DNA of 64,000 nt, from positions 62,001 to 126,000 of the forward strand of contig JAOTVB010000001.1 of assembly GCA_029863605.1 (NCBI GenBank), written 5' to 3'. The position numbers were made by a program, and so were the translations under genes. Below are positions 1 through 7,838 of the stretch, piece after piece (within the stretch, counting starts at the first letter, position 1; the number at the start of each line of letters is the position of its first letter). The notes beneath the pieces were generated by a model. The model was not told where the DNA came from. It saw nothing but the letters and a program-made list of their open reading frames with translations, and ran no database searches. The DNA comes from Myxococcales bacterium (GTDB lineage: Bacteria > Myxococcota_A > Polyangia > Polyangiales > Houyiibacteriaceae).

Positions 1-1
1 C

Positions 2-394
2 ACCGCAGTGCAGGACGAGCTGCGGGAGCATCAAGCGCGCTTGAAGAAGGTCGAGCGGGCGCTCAACGGAGAAGAGACGAGCTCCGCCAGGCCTTCGCTC
101 GAGGCCCAGCGTGTCCGCCACCGACGTTCGATCGACCGACTCCGCGCTCAGCTCCGTGACCTCGACGTCGAGAGCTCCGCCCTGAATGACGCCCTCGACG
201 AGGCCTTCCACCCCTTCTGGGGTTCCAGCTTCAAGGCCGGCAACGAGGTCTCGAGCTTCGGCAATCAGATCGAACAGTACGCTTGCCTCTACACGTCGCG
301 CGCGACGAACTTCGCCCAATATTCGCCCATGCACTACTTCCAGAGCCCGAGGCACCGAATGCCTCACGAGGCGGGGACCGCACCAGGCGCATAG
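2..394 (+). CDS. C-terminal end of a HAD 5'-nucleotidase family protein (partial)
   Basis: The frame is open from the window edge and closes with TAG at 392-394, so the gene begins upstream; a GTG at 8 is only an internal codon. The visible 130 residues start with a charged coiled-coil stretch rich in Arg, Glu and Leu and end in the conserved tail of the HAD-IG 5'-nucleotidase family (cN-II-like). Recognisable pieces are the FHPFWGSSFKAG block, the ERYACLYTSR-like block (here QIEQYACLYTSR) and the terminal SPMHYF...MPHE block. Known members dephosphorylate nucleoside monophosphates in the cytosol. The catalytic DxDxT motif would lie upstream and cannot be checked, so activity is inferred from the C-terminus only. 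Confidence 0.7.
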   Translation, partial: TAVQDELREHQARLKKVERALNGEETSSARPSLEAQRVRHRRSIDRLRAQLRDLDVESSALNDALDEAFHPFWGSSFKAGNEVSSFGNQIEQYACLYTSRATNFAQYSPMHYFQSPRHRMPHEAGTAPGA

Positions 395-422
395 CTCCAC
401 CCGTGCGCGGCTCGTGAGTTTT

Positions 423-453
423 TTGTTCTCACCAGACGGCACTTGTCTATACT
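423..453 (+). promoter_or_regulatory. Putative sigma-70 promoter of the Lys/Ala-rich protein gene
   Basis: A good -10 box TATACT lies at 448-453. The best -35 match, TTGTTC at 423-428, gives a long 19-base spacer. Transcription would start near 460, leaving a short leader with a purine-rich ribosome site (GAAGGGGAG) before the ATG at 482. A GTGAG/CTCAC inverted repeat (414-418 and 428-432) flanks the -35 region and might be an operator or the end of the preceding gene's terminator. Confidence 0.45.
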
Positions 454-481
454 GTCGTCGCAAACAGAAGGGGAGCGCGTC

Positions 482-877
482 ATGGCCACAGCAAGAAAGA
501 AGCGAACGACGAAGAAGCGGACCACGAAGAAAGTGGCGAAGAAGCGGGCAGCGCCCAAAAAGGCCGCCAAGAAGCGGGTAGCGCCCAAGAAGGCCGCCAA
601 GAAGCGGGCAGCGCCCAAGAAGGCCGCCAAGAAGCGGGCAGCACCGAAGAAGGCCGCCAAGAAGCGAAAAGCCTCAGCGACCAAACGGGCAAAGGCTGAA
701 GCGGCCGCTCTAAAGAGGAAGGCTACCCAAGAGGTTGCCGCCCTCAAAAAGAAGATCGGCAAGGCAACGCGGGAGGCAAAGAGGGAAACAACCGCCCTGA
801 AGAGAAAGTTCACGGCCGCGACGAGGCAGCTTCAACACAGGGCTGGGAAGAGACGCCCCACCAGTAGAAAGAAGTAG
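482..877 (+). CDS. Histone H1-like Lys/Ala/Arg-rich DNA-binding protein
   Basis: This 131-residue protein is almost entirely Lys, Ala, Arg and Pro. Residues 20-60 consist of a KKRAAPKKAA-type decapeptide repeated four times, encoded by four near-identical 30-base units (541-660). The second half is more helical, with Ala-Leu-Lys periodicity, and ends GKRRPTSRKK. Such compositions are typical of bacterial H1-like proteins (for example BpH1 of Bordetella, the C-terminus of AlgP), which bind DNA without sequence specificity and compact chromatin. The start at 482 is chosen because GAAGGGGAG precedes it at good distance; an in-frame ATG at 443 would fall inside the promoter. Repeat number is likely to vary between strains. 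The function is inferred from composition. Confidence 0.75.
   Translation: MATARKKRTTKKRTTKKVAKKRAAPKKAAKKRVAPKKAAKKRAAPKKAAKKRAAPKKAAKKRKASATKRAKAEAAALKRKATQEVAALKKKIGKATREAKRETTALKRKFTAATRQLQHRAGKRRPTSRKK
541..660 (+). repeat. Four tandem 30-bp coding repeats
   Basis: Units begin at 541, 571, 601 and 631, each starting GAAGCGGG and ending GCCGCCAA. They differ at only a few bases (for example GGGCAGCGCC versus GGGTAGCGCC). They encode the KKRAAPKKAA repeat of the H1-like protein. Near-identity at the DNA level suggests slippage or recombination rather than old divergence. Confidence 0.95.
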
Positions 878-897
878 AGGCGTCCTGCGCGATTCGG

Positions 898-970
898 TGG
901 AGCGAAGGGGGATCGAACCCCTGACCCCTACACTGCCAGTGTAGTGCTCTCCCAGCTGAGCTACCGCCCC
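898..970 (-). tRNA. tRNA-Ala (anticodon GGC)
   Basis: Read on the minus strand from 970, the sequence folds into a full cloverleaf. The acceptor stem is GGGGCGG paired with UCGCUCC. The D arm is GCUC/GAGC, and the anticodon arm CUACA/UGUAG has loop CUGGCAG, giving anticodon GGC (reads GCC). The T arm is AGGGG/CCCCU with a UUCGAUC loop, and the discriminator is A at 898. The acceptor stem carries the G3:U70 wobble pair that is the main identity element for alanyl-tRNA synthetase, confirming the assignment. The 3' CCA is not encoded (CCG follows) and must be added after transcription. Confidence 0.96.
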
Positions 971-981
971 AAGGGGACGCG

Positions 982-1010
982 TCCTTAGCCCTTTGTCCGC
1001 CGTTTCGCAA
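982..1010 (-). promoter_or_regulatory. Putative promoter of tRNA-Ala
   Basis: On the minus strand TTGCGA (1005-1010) and TAAGGA (982-987) are separated by 17 bases. The -10 box lies 11 bases before the mature 5' end of the tRNA, so the precursor would have a leader of only a few bases. The -10 match is weak, so this is tentative. Confidence 0.4.
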
Positions 1011-1064
1011 CCGGGTTGGGTCGCTTTTTTGACGTCTCGGCGCGGCGGGGGGCAATGGTGAGCC

Positions 1065-2558
1065 ATGCGAGTTGCTGCCGTCCTGTGTGTTCTATGCCTC
1101 GCGGGATGCAATGCCTATGACGACCTTCCGCTCCTCGACATCGAGGCTATCGAACCTCCACAGATCGAGCCTGGAGGGAGGCTCCGCATTCATGGGGAGG
1201 GCTTTCCGCTCGGTAGGCAAGCCGTCGTGAGCCTCCACGGAGCTCTCTATCGACCCGGAGCTCCCGCGAGCCCCATCGAGGTTCATCTCCCTGGGAAGGT
1301 TCAAACCGAGACGCTCATCGAAGCTCCGATCGACGCAGAGCTCATGCGCTCGATCGGTGGCCGTGCCACTTTTGACGGGCGCCTCCGACTTGCCTTTCGA
1401 GCTTCGAACGATCGCCGCGACGTGTTCGCCGAGCAACCCGCCCTCATCGACTTCCTTCCGGACACTTCCACGCAGCTTCGCGACGATCCGGACGCAGACG
1501 AGCTCGCTCGACCCATCGATGCTCGACACTTTGGTGTGACGCTTTCGCGCGAGGAGTCCGGCACGGTCGGGGTGCTTGTCGACGCAGTCGATCCGCATAG
1601 CTTCGCAGCGACCCAAGGGGTGCAGCCGGGCGACACGTTGGTTGGCCTCGATGGCGTGCGACTCTACAGTTGGCGGGACTTCCTTCCCGATCCGGCTCAG
1701 ACCGAGTCCCGTGTCTTGGTCGTGCGGGCGGGTCTAACTGGGGTGCACACGCTGCGCTGGCCGCACGCTGCGACCGAGCGGCGTGCCGATCCGTTGACGT
1801 TTGGGGTTCTCTTGCTCCTTGGGCTCTTGCTTGGCTGGCTTTCGCCGATCGCCCTCTGTTTTGGAAAAGGGTCATCGGCGTCGATCTCGGTCGGGCTGAC
1901 TCGATTGAGCCTCGTTCTCGTGTTTGTAGCTGCCCTCTTCTGTACGCCGGCCCTTCAGTGGACGACGATCTGGATCCTAATCCTCGGATTGCTGGCGGCG
2001 CTGTATTCACTTACCGCGCGCGAGCGTGATGCCACCAGGGGCTTCGCCTTTGCCGTCTCGTCGACCCTCACCGTCATGTTGTTGGCACGTACGGCCAGCA
2101 TAGAGTCCATCGTCGCCGTCCAGGAGGGCGCGGTGCTCGACTGGTATGTCTTTCGAACGCCGGCAACGACGCTCGCCTTTGCCAGTTACTTATACGCACT
2201 CCGCGAACTTACCGCTCAGGGTCGGCTGTCGGCCTCGCTTTTTACTTCCGCTGCTGCAGTTCTCGGAGCCGCGCTGTTTCTCGGTGGATGGGAGGCGGCA
2301 GAGCCGATTGCCGGCATCTTGATGTTGGTCGCAAAGGCCGGTGCCGTTCTGGTGGGCGCACGCTTTTTTCGGATGAGCCGCGAAGTCGCAATCGTGGTGT
2401 CGGGCCTCGCGCTCTCGCTCGCCTTGCTCGGTGTGTGGGTCGGTACCGACGCGCTCCTTCCTTATTGGAGCGCTCTTGCTGCCGGCTCCATCGGCGCACT
2501 GATGATTCGGGCCGTCATTCCGGTCGTTCGACGACCGTCAGCGCCAGCCGTGGCCTAG
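1065..2558 (+). CDS. Membrane lipoprotein: PDZ domain fused to a NuoH-like membrane domain
   Basis: This 497-residue protein begins with a lipoprotein signal (LAGC, Cys15) followed by about 130 residues that may form an Ig-like fold (EPPQIEPGGRLRIHGEGF). A PDZ-like domain spans about 150-235 (HFGVTL..., GVQPGDTLVGLDG). From about 245 it is polytopic, with some eight hydrophobic segments. The C-terminal half recalls NADH dehydrogenase subunit H (NuoH): an ESIVAVQEG...WYVFRTP stretch resembles NuoH's 'IVxAQ...WFVFxQP' region, and LFLGGW (about 404-409) matches a NuoH signature. NuoH is a proton-channel subunit, but no other complex I gene is nearby. The N-terminal lipidation, PDZ and membrane regions together suggest an envelope-sensing role. 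The NuoH link is by eye and moderately supported. Confidence 0.6.
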   Translation: MRVAAVLCVLCLAGCNAYDDLPLLDIEAIEPPQIEPGGRLRIHGEGFPLGRQAVVSLHGALYRPGAPASPIEVHLPGKVQTETLIEAPIDAELMRSIGGRATFDGRLRLAFRASNDRRDVFAEQPALIDFLPDTSTQLRDDPDADELARPIDARHFGVTLSREESGTVGVLVDAVDPHSFAATQGVQPGDTLVGLDGVRLYSWRDFLPDPAQTESRVLVVRAGLTGVHTLRWPHAATERRADPLTFGVLLLLGLLLGWLSPIALCFGKGSSASISVGLTRLSLVLVFVAALFCTPALQWTTIWILILGLLAALYSLTARERDATRGFAFAVSSTLTVMLLARTASIESIVAVQEGAVLDWYVFRTPATTLAFASYLYALRELTAQGRLSASLFTSAAAVLGAALFLGGWEAAEPIAGILMLVAKAGAVLVGARFFRMSREVAIVVSGLALSLALLGVWVGTDALLPYWSALAAGSIGALMIRAVIPVVRRPSAPAVA

Positions 2559-2562
2559 ACCA

Positions 2563-3087
2563 CTAAATGTGCGATCGACGTGCTCTGCTCTGGGATCGCA
2601 CGGCGTCCGCTTCTCCACGTAGCTCGGGATCGTTCGGCCTATCGCGCAATAGGTTCGCGTAGATCGCCAGCGAGCGCTTGTAGTGACCTTGGTCCGCCAA
2701 GATGCGGGCCATCGTACGTGTCGGAAGTGGCTCTTCGAACGCCGAGGGCGCCACTGAAAAGACCCCGACCGGCGCACGTGCAGGGGGACTCGAGCTTGGC
2801 GTCTTCGTGGGCGGTGGAGATTCTGAAGGCGCGTCCGAGGGACGCGCAAAATGCTTGGTCTGACGCTGCTCTTCGTCTTGTGCGAGGGGCGCTGTCGTTT
2901 GCAGAGCCCACTTGGCGAACCCGAGCACGCGCCCCAGCAACCCTTCTGGCGACGGACCCCCGACCCGATCACGGATCGCATGGATCAGCTGAGCTCGGCT
3001 CAAGGCATAAGTGTCGCTCACGCTCAGCCGCTCGGCTTCCGCGCGAAGCTCTGGTGTCGTCAGATTGTAGAGCTTCGTCAGATCCAT
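2563..3087 (-). CDS. Rho_N/SAP-like plus TPR-like hypothetical protein
   Basis: This 174-residue protein has three parts. Residues 1-42 (LTTPELRAEAERL...RAQLIHAIRDRV) look like a Rho N-terminal or SAP-like helical nucleic-acid-binding domain. A Pro/Ser/Thr-rich linker runs to about 115. A helical repeat follows (about 122-160, MARILADQGHYKRSLAIY), typical of a single tetratricopeptide unit. It overlaps the 3' end of ribF by 10 bases, so the two are probably co-transcribed from the ribF side. Proteins with this layout are frequent in Myxococcota, but I know no function. It faces the preceding gene tail to tail, with only 4 bases between stop codons. Confidence 0.6.
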   Translation of the reverse strand: MDLTKLYNLTTPELRAEAERLSVSDTYALSRAQLIHAIRDRVGGPSPEGLLGRVLGFAKWALQTTAPLAQDEEQRQTKHFARPSDAPSESPPPTKTPSSSPPARAPVGVFSVAPSAFEEPLPTRTMARILADQGHYKRSLAIYANLLRDRPNDPELRGEADAVRSQSRARRSHI

Positions 3088-4007
3088 CGAACCAGCTCCC
3101 GGTTGACCTCTTGTAGCGCGTTCTCCGCCTCCCTGCAGTCCCGATCGATCTGGTCTCGCAATTCCTGCAACCCTTCGAACTTGCGCTCACCGCGAATGCG
3201 CGACACGAAGCCGACCCGAACTCTCTTGCCGTAGAGGTCCCCCTCGAAGCCGAAGAAATGTGACTCGACCGAGCGGCCCGCCCCAAACGTGGGGCGCACG
3301 CCGAGGTTCGCGACTCCGGGGAGCAACTGAGCACCAGCTTCGTCGAGCACCCGACCGACGACCGAATAGACTCCGTCCTTGGGCAGTTGCAGCGATTCGA
3401 CATGGAGATTCGCAGTGGGAAAGCCGATCTTCCGACCACGCCGATCGCCCTGGACGACCTTACCTGCGACCTCGTGAACACGGGTCATCATCAGAGCGGC
3501 GTCCGCCACGTTTCCGTCTTCTTTCAATATCCGGCGAATGCGGGTCGAAGAGACCGACTCTCCCTCGTACATGACGGGTTCAACCACCTCGACGGTGAAT
3601 CCCACACGCTCCCCCCACTCGCGCAGCGTGGCGATGTTGCCCGATCGTTTGTGCCCAAAGTGAAAATCCGGCCCAATCACGACGCCTTTGGCGTGACACG
3701 CATCTAGCAAGACGCGCTCGACGAAGGTGTCCGGGCTGGTTTTAGCGAAGTCCGTGTCGAACGGCAGAACAACCACATCATCACACCCCGCCCCCTTCAA
3801 AAGCTCGACCCTTCGCGGCATGTCCGTGAGCAACACCGGCGCGCGGTCTGGCGCCAGGATCACCGTGGGGTGCGGGTCGAAGCACATCGCGAGGGTTTGC
3901 CAGCCATGCTCGTCCGCCGTGCGTTTTGCAGCGTTGACCAGCGCCCTGTGACCAAGGTGCACGCCATCGTGGTTGCCAGGGGTGACGACAGAAGGTGCTC
4001 GGCGCAT
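3078..4007 (-). CDS. ribF: Bifunctional riboflavin kinase / FAD synthetase
   Basis: RibF phosphorylates riboflavin to FMN and adenylylates FMN to FAD in the cytosol. The N-terminal nucleotidyltransferase half carries the (H/T)xGH-type ATP site GNHDGVHLGH at residues 11-20 (normally GNFDGVHxGH) and the GPDFHFGHKRSGN block near 112-125. The C-terminal kinase half has the KIGFPTAN motif at about 192-199, where the PTAN Thr binds metal and ATP phosphate. At 309 residues it is full length. The N-terminus is short, with only ten residues before GNHDG. The gene is divergent from xseB and overlaps the downstream Rho_N/TPR gene. Confidence 0.95.
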   Translation of the reverse strand: MRRAPSVVTPGNHDGVHLGHRALVNAAKRTADEHGWQTLAMCFDPHPTVILAPDRAPVLLTDMPRRVELLKGAGCDDVVVLPFDTDFAKTSPDTFVERVLLDACHAKGVVIGPDFHFGHKRSGNIATLREWGERVGFTVEVVEPVMYEGESVSSTRIRRILKEDGNVADAALMMTRVHEVAGKVVQGDRRGRKIGFPTANLHVESLQLPKDGVYSVVGRVLDEAGAQLLPGVANLGVRPTFGAGRSVESHFFGFEGDLYGKRVRVGFVSRIRGERKFEGLQELRDQIDRDCREAENALQEVNRELVRWI

Positions 4008-4130
4008 CTGTGCAGGAGGGTTTGGAGCGGTGAATGTGCTCCGCCCTCAACCCCCTACAGCGCCCTAGGGAGCACTTCAACTCGAATGCGACCGACACAC
4101 ACGTTGGTGACGTTCGCCTTTCCGTGGGGT

Positions 4131-4409
4131 ATGGTTGAAAACATGAGGAATTCGAAGGGGAGGTCGAATCCGGAGGAAGAGGCTCCGTTTGAGGAGGTCA
4201 TGGAGCGCCTCCAGACCGTGGTGGAGCAGCTCGAAGAAGGAGATTTGCCTCTCGAGCAGTCTTTGGCGATCTTTGAGGAGGGGGTTCGCTTGTCTCGTGC
4301 CGGCGCGAAACGACTGGATGAGGCCGAGCGTAGAGTAGAAGAGCTCCTCGCCGCCGGAGACGAATTGCAAACGAGCCCTCTGGAAGAAAGCGAAGCGGGA
4401 GAAGCATGA
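4131..4409 (+). CDS. xseB: Exodeoxyribonuclease VII small subunit
   Basis: XseB is the small subunit of exonuclease VII, which degrades single-stranded DNA to oligonucleotides together with XseA. The family core is clear: FEEVMERLQTVVEQLEEGDLP, then LEQSLAIFEEGVRLS and LDEAERRVEELL. The product is 92 residues from ATG 4131, or 88 from ATG 4143; neither has a strong ribosome site. The acidic C-terminal tail (SPLEESEAGEA) is family-typical. The TGA overlaps the start of the next gene (ATGA, 4406-4409), implying translational coupling. xseA is not in this window. Confidence 0.9.
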   Translation: MVENMRNSKGRSNPEEEAPFEEVMERLQTVVEQLEEGDLPLEQSLAIFEEGVRLSRAGAKRLDEAERRVEELLAAGDELQTSPLEESEAGEA

Positions 4410-5437
4410 GCCAGGTCCTCACCGTACCGACACATTTCAACGATATCGGAGAGCTCTCCGAGGGCTTTCTGGATCGCGTAGAGCACGACACGCTGATCCT
4501 CTATGGACCCGTTCCCTACGAGGATGGGTCCGACGTCGACTTCCTGGTTCTGCTTGCGGATGGCACGTCGGCCCTCGAAGGTCGGGCGCGGGTCCGCGCC
4601 GCGGTCGATGGTGGCGCCGAGCGCGTTCCCGAAACCCGCTACGACGTCGTCCTCGAAGCGCTCGAGCTAGACGGTCGCTCTGCGGTCGTCTTCGAGCGTC
4701 TCGTCATGGCGCGGCAAGCGGTCTCGGATCGCCCAGCGTCCGATAGCGACGCGCCCGTCACAGCCGAGACGGATGCCGCGTCTCCTGACGGCGAGAACGA
4801 AGCCGAGGACCCCGAGGTCACGGTCGCCGCAGAGGAAGTCTTCTCCGTAAGGCCAGATGAAGTGCAAGACGTCGAGGTCGCCGAAGACGAATCGGTGGAG
4901 CTTTCGATGGACGCACAGGCCACACTCGAGAAATACGCCAGCTCTCACGAGGATGAGGGTCAAGCCGAGCGAGCCTACGAAGACGTCATGGCCTCCGACG
5001 AGACATTCGAAGAGGCGTTTCAGGCCAAGGTCGACGAGGACGGGCAGCCGCTGGTGGCCGCTGAGCCCAATGTCGGCGCGCCGGTTCCAAAGCCTTCGAT
5101 GGCCGCGCCACCCGTCGTACCTCCGGCACCTGCTGGGCTCAACCTCGTTCCGCGGCCAGAAGGGCTCACGCGGCCCTCGCGGGCTAGCGCAGACGAAGAC
5201 CTACGCGCCAGCTACGAAGCCGTCGGAGAGGAAGAAACGTCGGGTCTGTTCAAATACGAGGAGGGGCTCCCGATTCCGTCGAGGCCGCCGCTTCCCGACT
5301 TGGACCCCGCACGCCGGGTCGCCGCGGTTGAAGCAAATGAGGTCGACGACGTCGAAGAGTCGGAGCCACCGGAGGCGAATGATGACTACGAGGAAATTCG
5401 ACTCAGCGAGCTTGCTGAGAGCGCCGAAGAGGGGTGA
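4406..5437 (+). CDS. Acidic protein with possible PilZ-like N-terminal domain
   Basis: The start codon overlaps the xseB stop. Residues 1-105 form a compact beta-rich domain (LILYGPVPYEDGSDVDFLVLL, then GRARVRA) that vaguely resembles the PilZ-like regulatory domains common in myxobacteria, but I cannot see the RxxxR/DxSxxG c-di-GMP-binding residues. Residues 110-343 are a long disordered tail very rich in Glu, Asp, Ala and Pro (for example SEPPEANDDYEEIRLSELAESAEEG). No signal peptide or membrane segment is present, so it is probably cytosolic. The function is unknown. It may belong to an operon running from xseB to the small secreted protein that follows. Confidence 0.5.
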   Translation: MSQVLTVPTHFNDIGELSEGFLDRVEHDTLILYGPVPYEDGSDVDFLVLLADGTSALEGRARVRAAVDGGAERVPETRYDVVLEALELDGRSAVVFERLVMARQAVSDRPASDSDAPVTAETDAASPDGENEAEDPEVTVAAEEVFSVRPDEVQDVEVAEDESVELSMDAQATLEKYASSHEDEGQAERAYEDVMASDETFEEAFQAKVDEDGQPLVAAEPNVGAPVPKPSMAAPPVVPPAPAGLNLVPRPEGLTRPSRASADEDLRASYEAVGEEETSGLFKYEEGLPIPSRPPLPDLDPARRVAAVEANEVDDVEESEPPEANDDYEEIRLSELAESAEEG

Positions 5438-5443
5438 CGTTTC

Positions 5444-5758
5444 ATGAGACGCTTCGTCGCCACAATCCTCTGCGCCTTGAGCCTCCTGGTCACCACCGAG
5501 GCGAGCGCCGATGCGGTGGTACGCGTCCTCGTCCGCAACATGAACGACCAGCCAGTCGACGGCACCGTCCAACTCAAGCCGCTCGGAGACGGCAAGAGCT
5601 TCAGCTGCTCGACGGCGAAGGGCGCCTGTATGATGAGGTCCGTGCCCGGCGGTAGCTACATCGTCACATTCCGGCCCAACAAGGGGAGCGCCCCCAACCC
5701 CCGTAAGGTCATGATCCCGCCCGACGGCGAGGCAGACCTCCATATCTCTGCGAAATAG
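5444..5758 (+). CDS. Small secreted protein with a carboxypeptidase-regulatory-like fold
   Basis: This 104-residue protein starts with a clear Sec signal peptide (MRRFVATILCALSLLVTTEASA, cleavage after about residue 22). The mature part is one beta-sandwich-like domain (VVRVLVRNMNDQPVDGTVQLKPL...GGSYIVTFRP) resembling the CarboxypepD_reg/CNA-B type fold. Two Cys residues (in FSCSTAKGACMM) could form a disulfide in the periplasm. The ATG follows GAGGGG at suitable distance and lies 6 bases after the previous stop. The similar regulatory-like domains in the downstream OmpA protein suggest a common envelope role, which is inference. Confidence 0.6.
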   Translation: MRRFVATILCALSLLVTTEASADAVVRVLVRNMNDQPVDGTVQLKPLGDGKSFSCSTAKGACMMRSVPGGSYIVTFRPNKGSAPNPRKVMIPPDGEADLHISAK

Positions 5759-5822
5759 CGCCGGAGTTGGACCCGGCCGCCCTCAAAATGTAATCATTTC
5801 GAGGGGGAATCTCGCAACGGGG

Positions 5823-7838
5823 ATGGGAAGCAGCCTGACACTGTCCTGCATAGCAGGGATCGTCGCATTAGCGTGCACGGCATCCGTTCGCGCGGATGAT
5901 GATCGACCTGCCGATGCGGAAACTCGAGATCACCAGCTGCTCCTCTCCCAGAACAGCTTCAGCGGCCCGACCGGTGGCATTCGCGTCGTCGATGCTTCCT
6001 CCGGCCCGAAGGGCACCTTCCGGCTTGCGCTGAACACCGAGTTCTTCCTCATCGGGGACTTCTTCGTCCCAGACGACGCGGCGCACCACTTTGCGGGCAA
6101 CCTCTCGCTGAGCGTGACTCCAACCGAGTACCTTGAAGTATTCGCTTCTGCAGAGGTCACGTCGGCATGGGATGATTCCACCAACCCGATGTTGGTGCAG
6201 CGCGTGGCGGACGCATTGATCGGGCTCAAGGGTTTCCATTGGGTCAAGCCCTGGGTCGCGCTCGGAGGCGATTTCAGCATAGGGTTTCCAGGCGGAGTCG
6301 GCGACATGAAGGCGACCTTTCGAGCGACGAGCTTTGGGCTTCGCGGGAATGCGACCCTCGACTTCCGCGCTCGTCACCGGCGGTCAATGCCCCTGATCGC
6401 GAGGTTCAATGCACAATACTGGTTCGACAACTCGGCGAAGCTTACCGAGAGTATCGAAAGGGTGGGTCCGCTCACCCCCTTTGAGCGGTTTGCTTACGGG
6501 ATCAACGAAGCCGACGCGGTCCGGATCGGTGGGGGGATCGAAATGCCGCTCGAAGCTCGAAAAGTGGGTCTACATCCCTTGCTCGACTGGCGTTGGGACA
6601 TTCCCGTCAATCGACAGGGCTTTGGGTGTGCGTCGGCGAGCCTCCCGGTTGGGGACGACTGCCTCGGTAACGTCGGGGTCAAGGCCTATCCGATGACCCT
6701 GACTATCGGTTTTCGCATGTACACCCCTCCCAAAGGACTGGCGTTCACATTTGCTGCTGACATCGGCGTCACGGGAACACGTGATTTCGCACGCGAGCTC
6801 GCGCCGAACGCACCTTACAACGTCATCCTCGGCATCGCCTATGCGGTCGACCCGCGTGCCCGTCATGTCCCCGAGCCGGTGAGCGCGCCGGCGCCTTCCT
6901 ACGAGCCCGCTCCGGAGGGGCGCATCCATGGTTTGGTGGTCGATGCGCCTCGCGGTAAGCCCGTCGCGAACGCTCGCGTCTCGGTGGTTGGGCAGGAAGC
7001 TTCCCCTCAGACCACCGGTGATGACGGACGATTCATCACGTATTCGGTGCCGGCCTCAGAGGTCGCCCTCGAGGTCAGTCATCCCGAATACGAGCCCGGG
7101 CAATGTGTCGCGTCGTTTGCAGAGGTCGATGCGTCGAAAAAGGTCGAGGCAATCACCGAGGTGACCTGCACGCTCACTCCGAGCAGTCTCGACGGTCGTC
7201 TTCAGATCATGATCGTCGGCAAAAAGGGCAGGCCCGTTCCCGCCCTGGCGGTCACGATCCGCGGTCCTTCCGACCACAAGCTCGTGTCCGACGACACCGG
7301 GCAGGCTGGGGTCGAGTTGCCTCCGGGACGCTACACCGCGTACATCGACGACCCCGCGTATCTCATCGCCGTGAGCGAGGTCGAGGTTGCCCCACGAGAG
7401 GAAACCGCGCTTACGCTTCAGGTCTTGGCGAAGCCAACCCGCCCACGGGTCGTGGTACGCGAGAAACAGATCGTCCTTCGCAGTCAGGTGAGCTTTGCGA
7501 CCGGAAGCAACGAGATCCTGCCGAACAGCGAGCCTTTGCTACTCGAGGTGGCCGACGCTCTCCTTCGTGACCCCTCGCTCGAGCTCATCGAGATCCAGGG
7601 TCACACCGACAATCGCGGGGGGCGCGAGCTCAACATGAAGTTGTCGCAGAGCCGCGCCGAAGCCGTAGGGGAATGGTTGATTCGGCACGGCGTCGAGCCC
7701 GCAAGGCTGGTTGCCAAGGGCTATGGCCCCACCCGACCGATCGTGCCGAACATCACTGCGCACAACCGCGCCCGCAACCGTCGGGTTCAGTTCAGGATCG
7801 TGCGTCGCGCGGGGACGAGCGTCGCCGCAACACGGTGA
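5823..7838 (+). CDS. OmpA-family outer-membrane protein with two carboxypeptidase-regulatory-like domains
   Basis: A signal peptide (1-24, cleavage near VRA-DD) leads into about 330 residues of alternating beta strands that look like an outer-membrane barrel or surface domain. Two CarboxypepD_reg-like units follow (about 366-450, RIHGLVVDAPRGKPVANARV; about 455-540, RPVPALAVTIRGPS). The C-terminal 110 residues are an OmpA/MotB peptidoglycan-binding domain, with VSFATGSNEILPNSEPLL, IQGHTDNRGG near 590 and NRRVQFRI at the end. The conserved Asp and Arg of the diaminopimelate site (TDNRG, RAEAV) are present. It should link outer membrane to cell wall. Its last 47 bases overlap the 3' end of the convergent protease gene. 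Confidence 0.88.
   Translation: MGSSLTLSCIAGIVALACTASVRADDDRPADAETRDHQLLLSQNSFSGPTGGIRVVDASSGPKGTFRLALNTEFFLIGDFFVPDDAAHHFAGNLSLSVTPTEYLEVFASAEVTSAWDDSTNPMLVQRVADALIGLKGFHWVKPWVALGGDFSIGFPGGVGDMKATFRATSFGLRGNATLDFRARHRRSMPLIARFNAQYWFDNSAKLTESIERVGPLTPFERFAYGINEADAVRIGGGIEMPLEARKVGLHPLLDWRWDIPVNRQGFGCASASLPVGDDCLGNVGVKAYPMTLTIGFRMYTPPKGLAFTFAADIGVTGTRDFARELAPNAPYNVILGIAYAVDPRARHVPEPVSAPAPSYEPAPEGRIHGLVVDAPRGKPVANARVSVVGQEASPQTTGDDGRFITYSVPASEVALEVSHPEYEPGQCVASFAEVDASKKVEAITEVTCTLTPSSLDGRLQIMIVGKKGRPVPALAVTIRGPSDHKLVSDDTGQAGVELPPGRYTAYIDDPAYLIAVSEVEVAPREETALTLQVLAKPTRPRVVVREKQIVLRSQVSFATGSNEILPNSEPLLLEVADALLRDPSLELIEIQGHTDNRGGRELNMKLSQSRAEAVGEWLIRHGVEPARLVAKGYGPTRPIVPNITAHNRARNRRVQFRIVRRAGTSVAATR

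Noticed and set aside
541-660. Four 30-bp direct repeats as a CRISPR array
   Set aside because: The units are contiguous with no spacers and encode a regular Lys/Ala peptide in a good gene.
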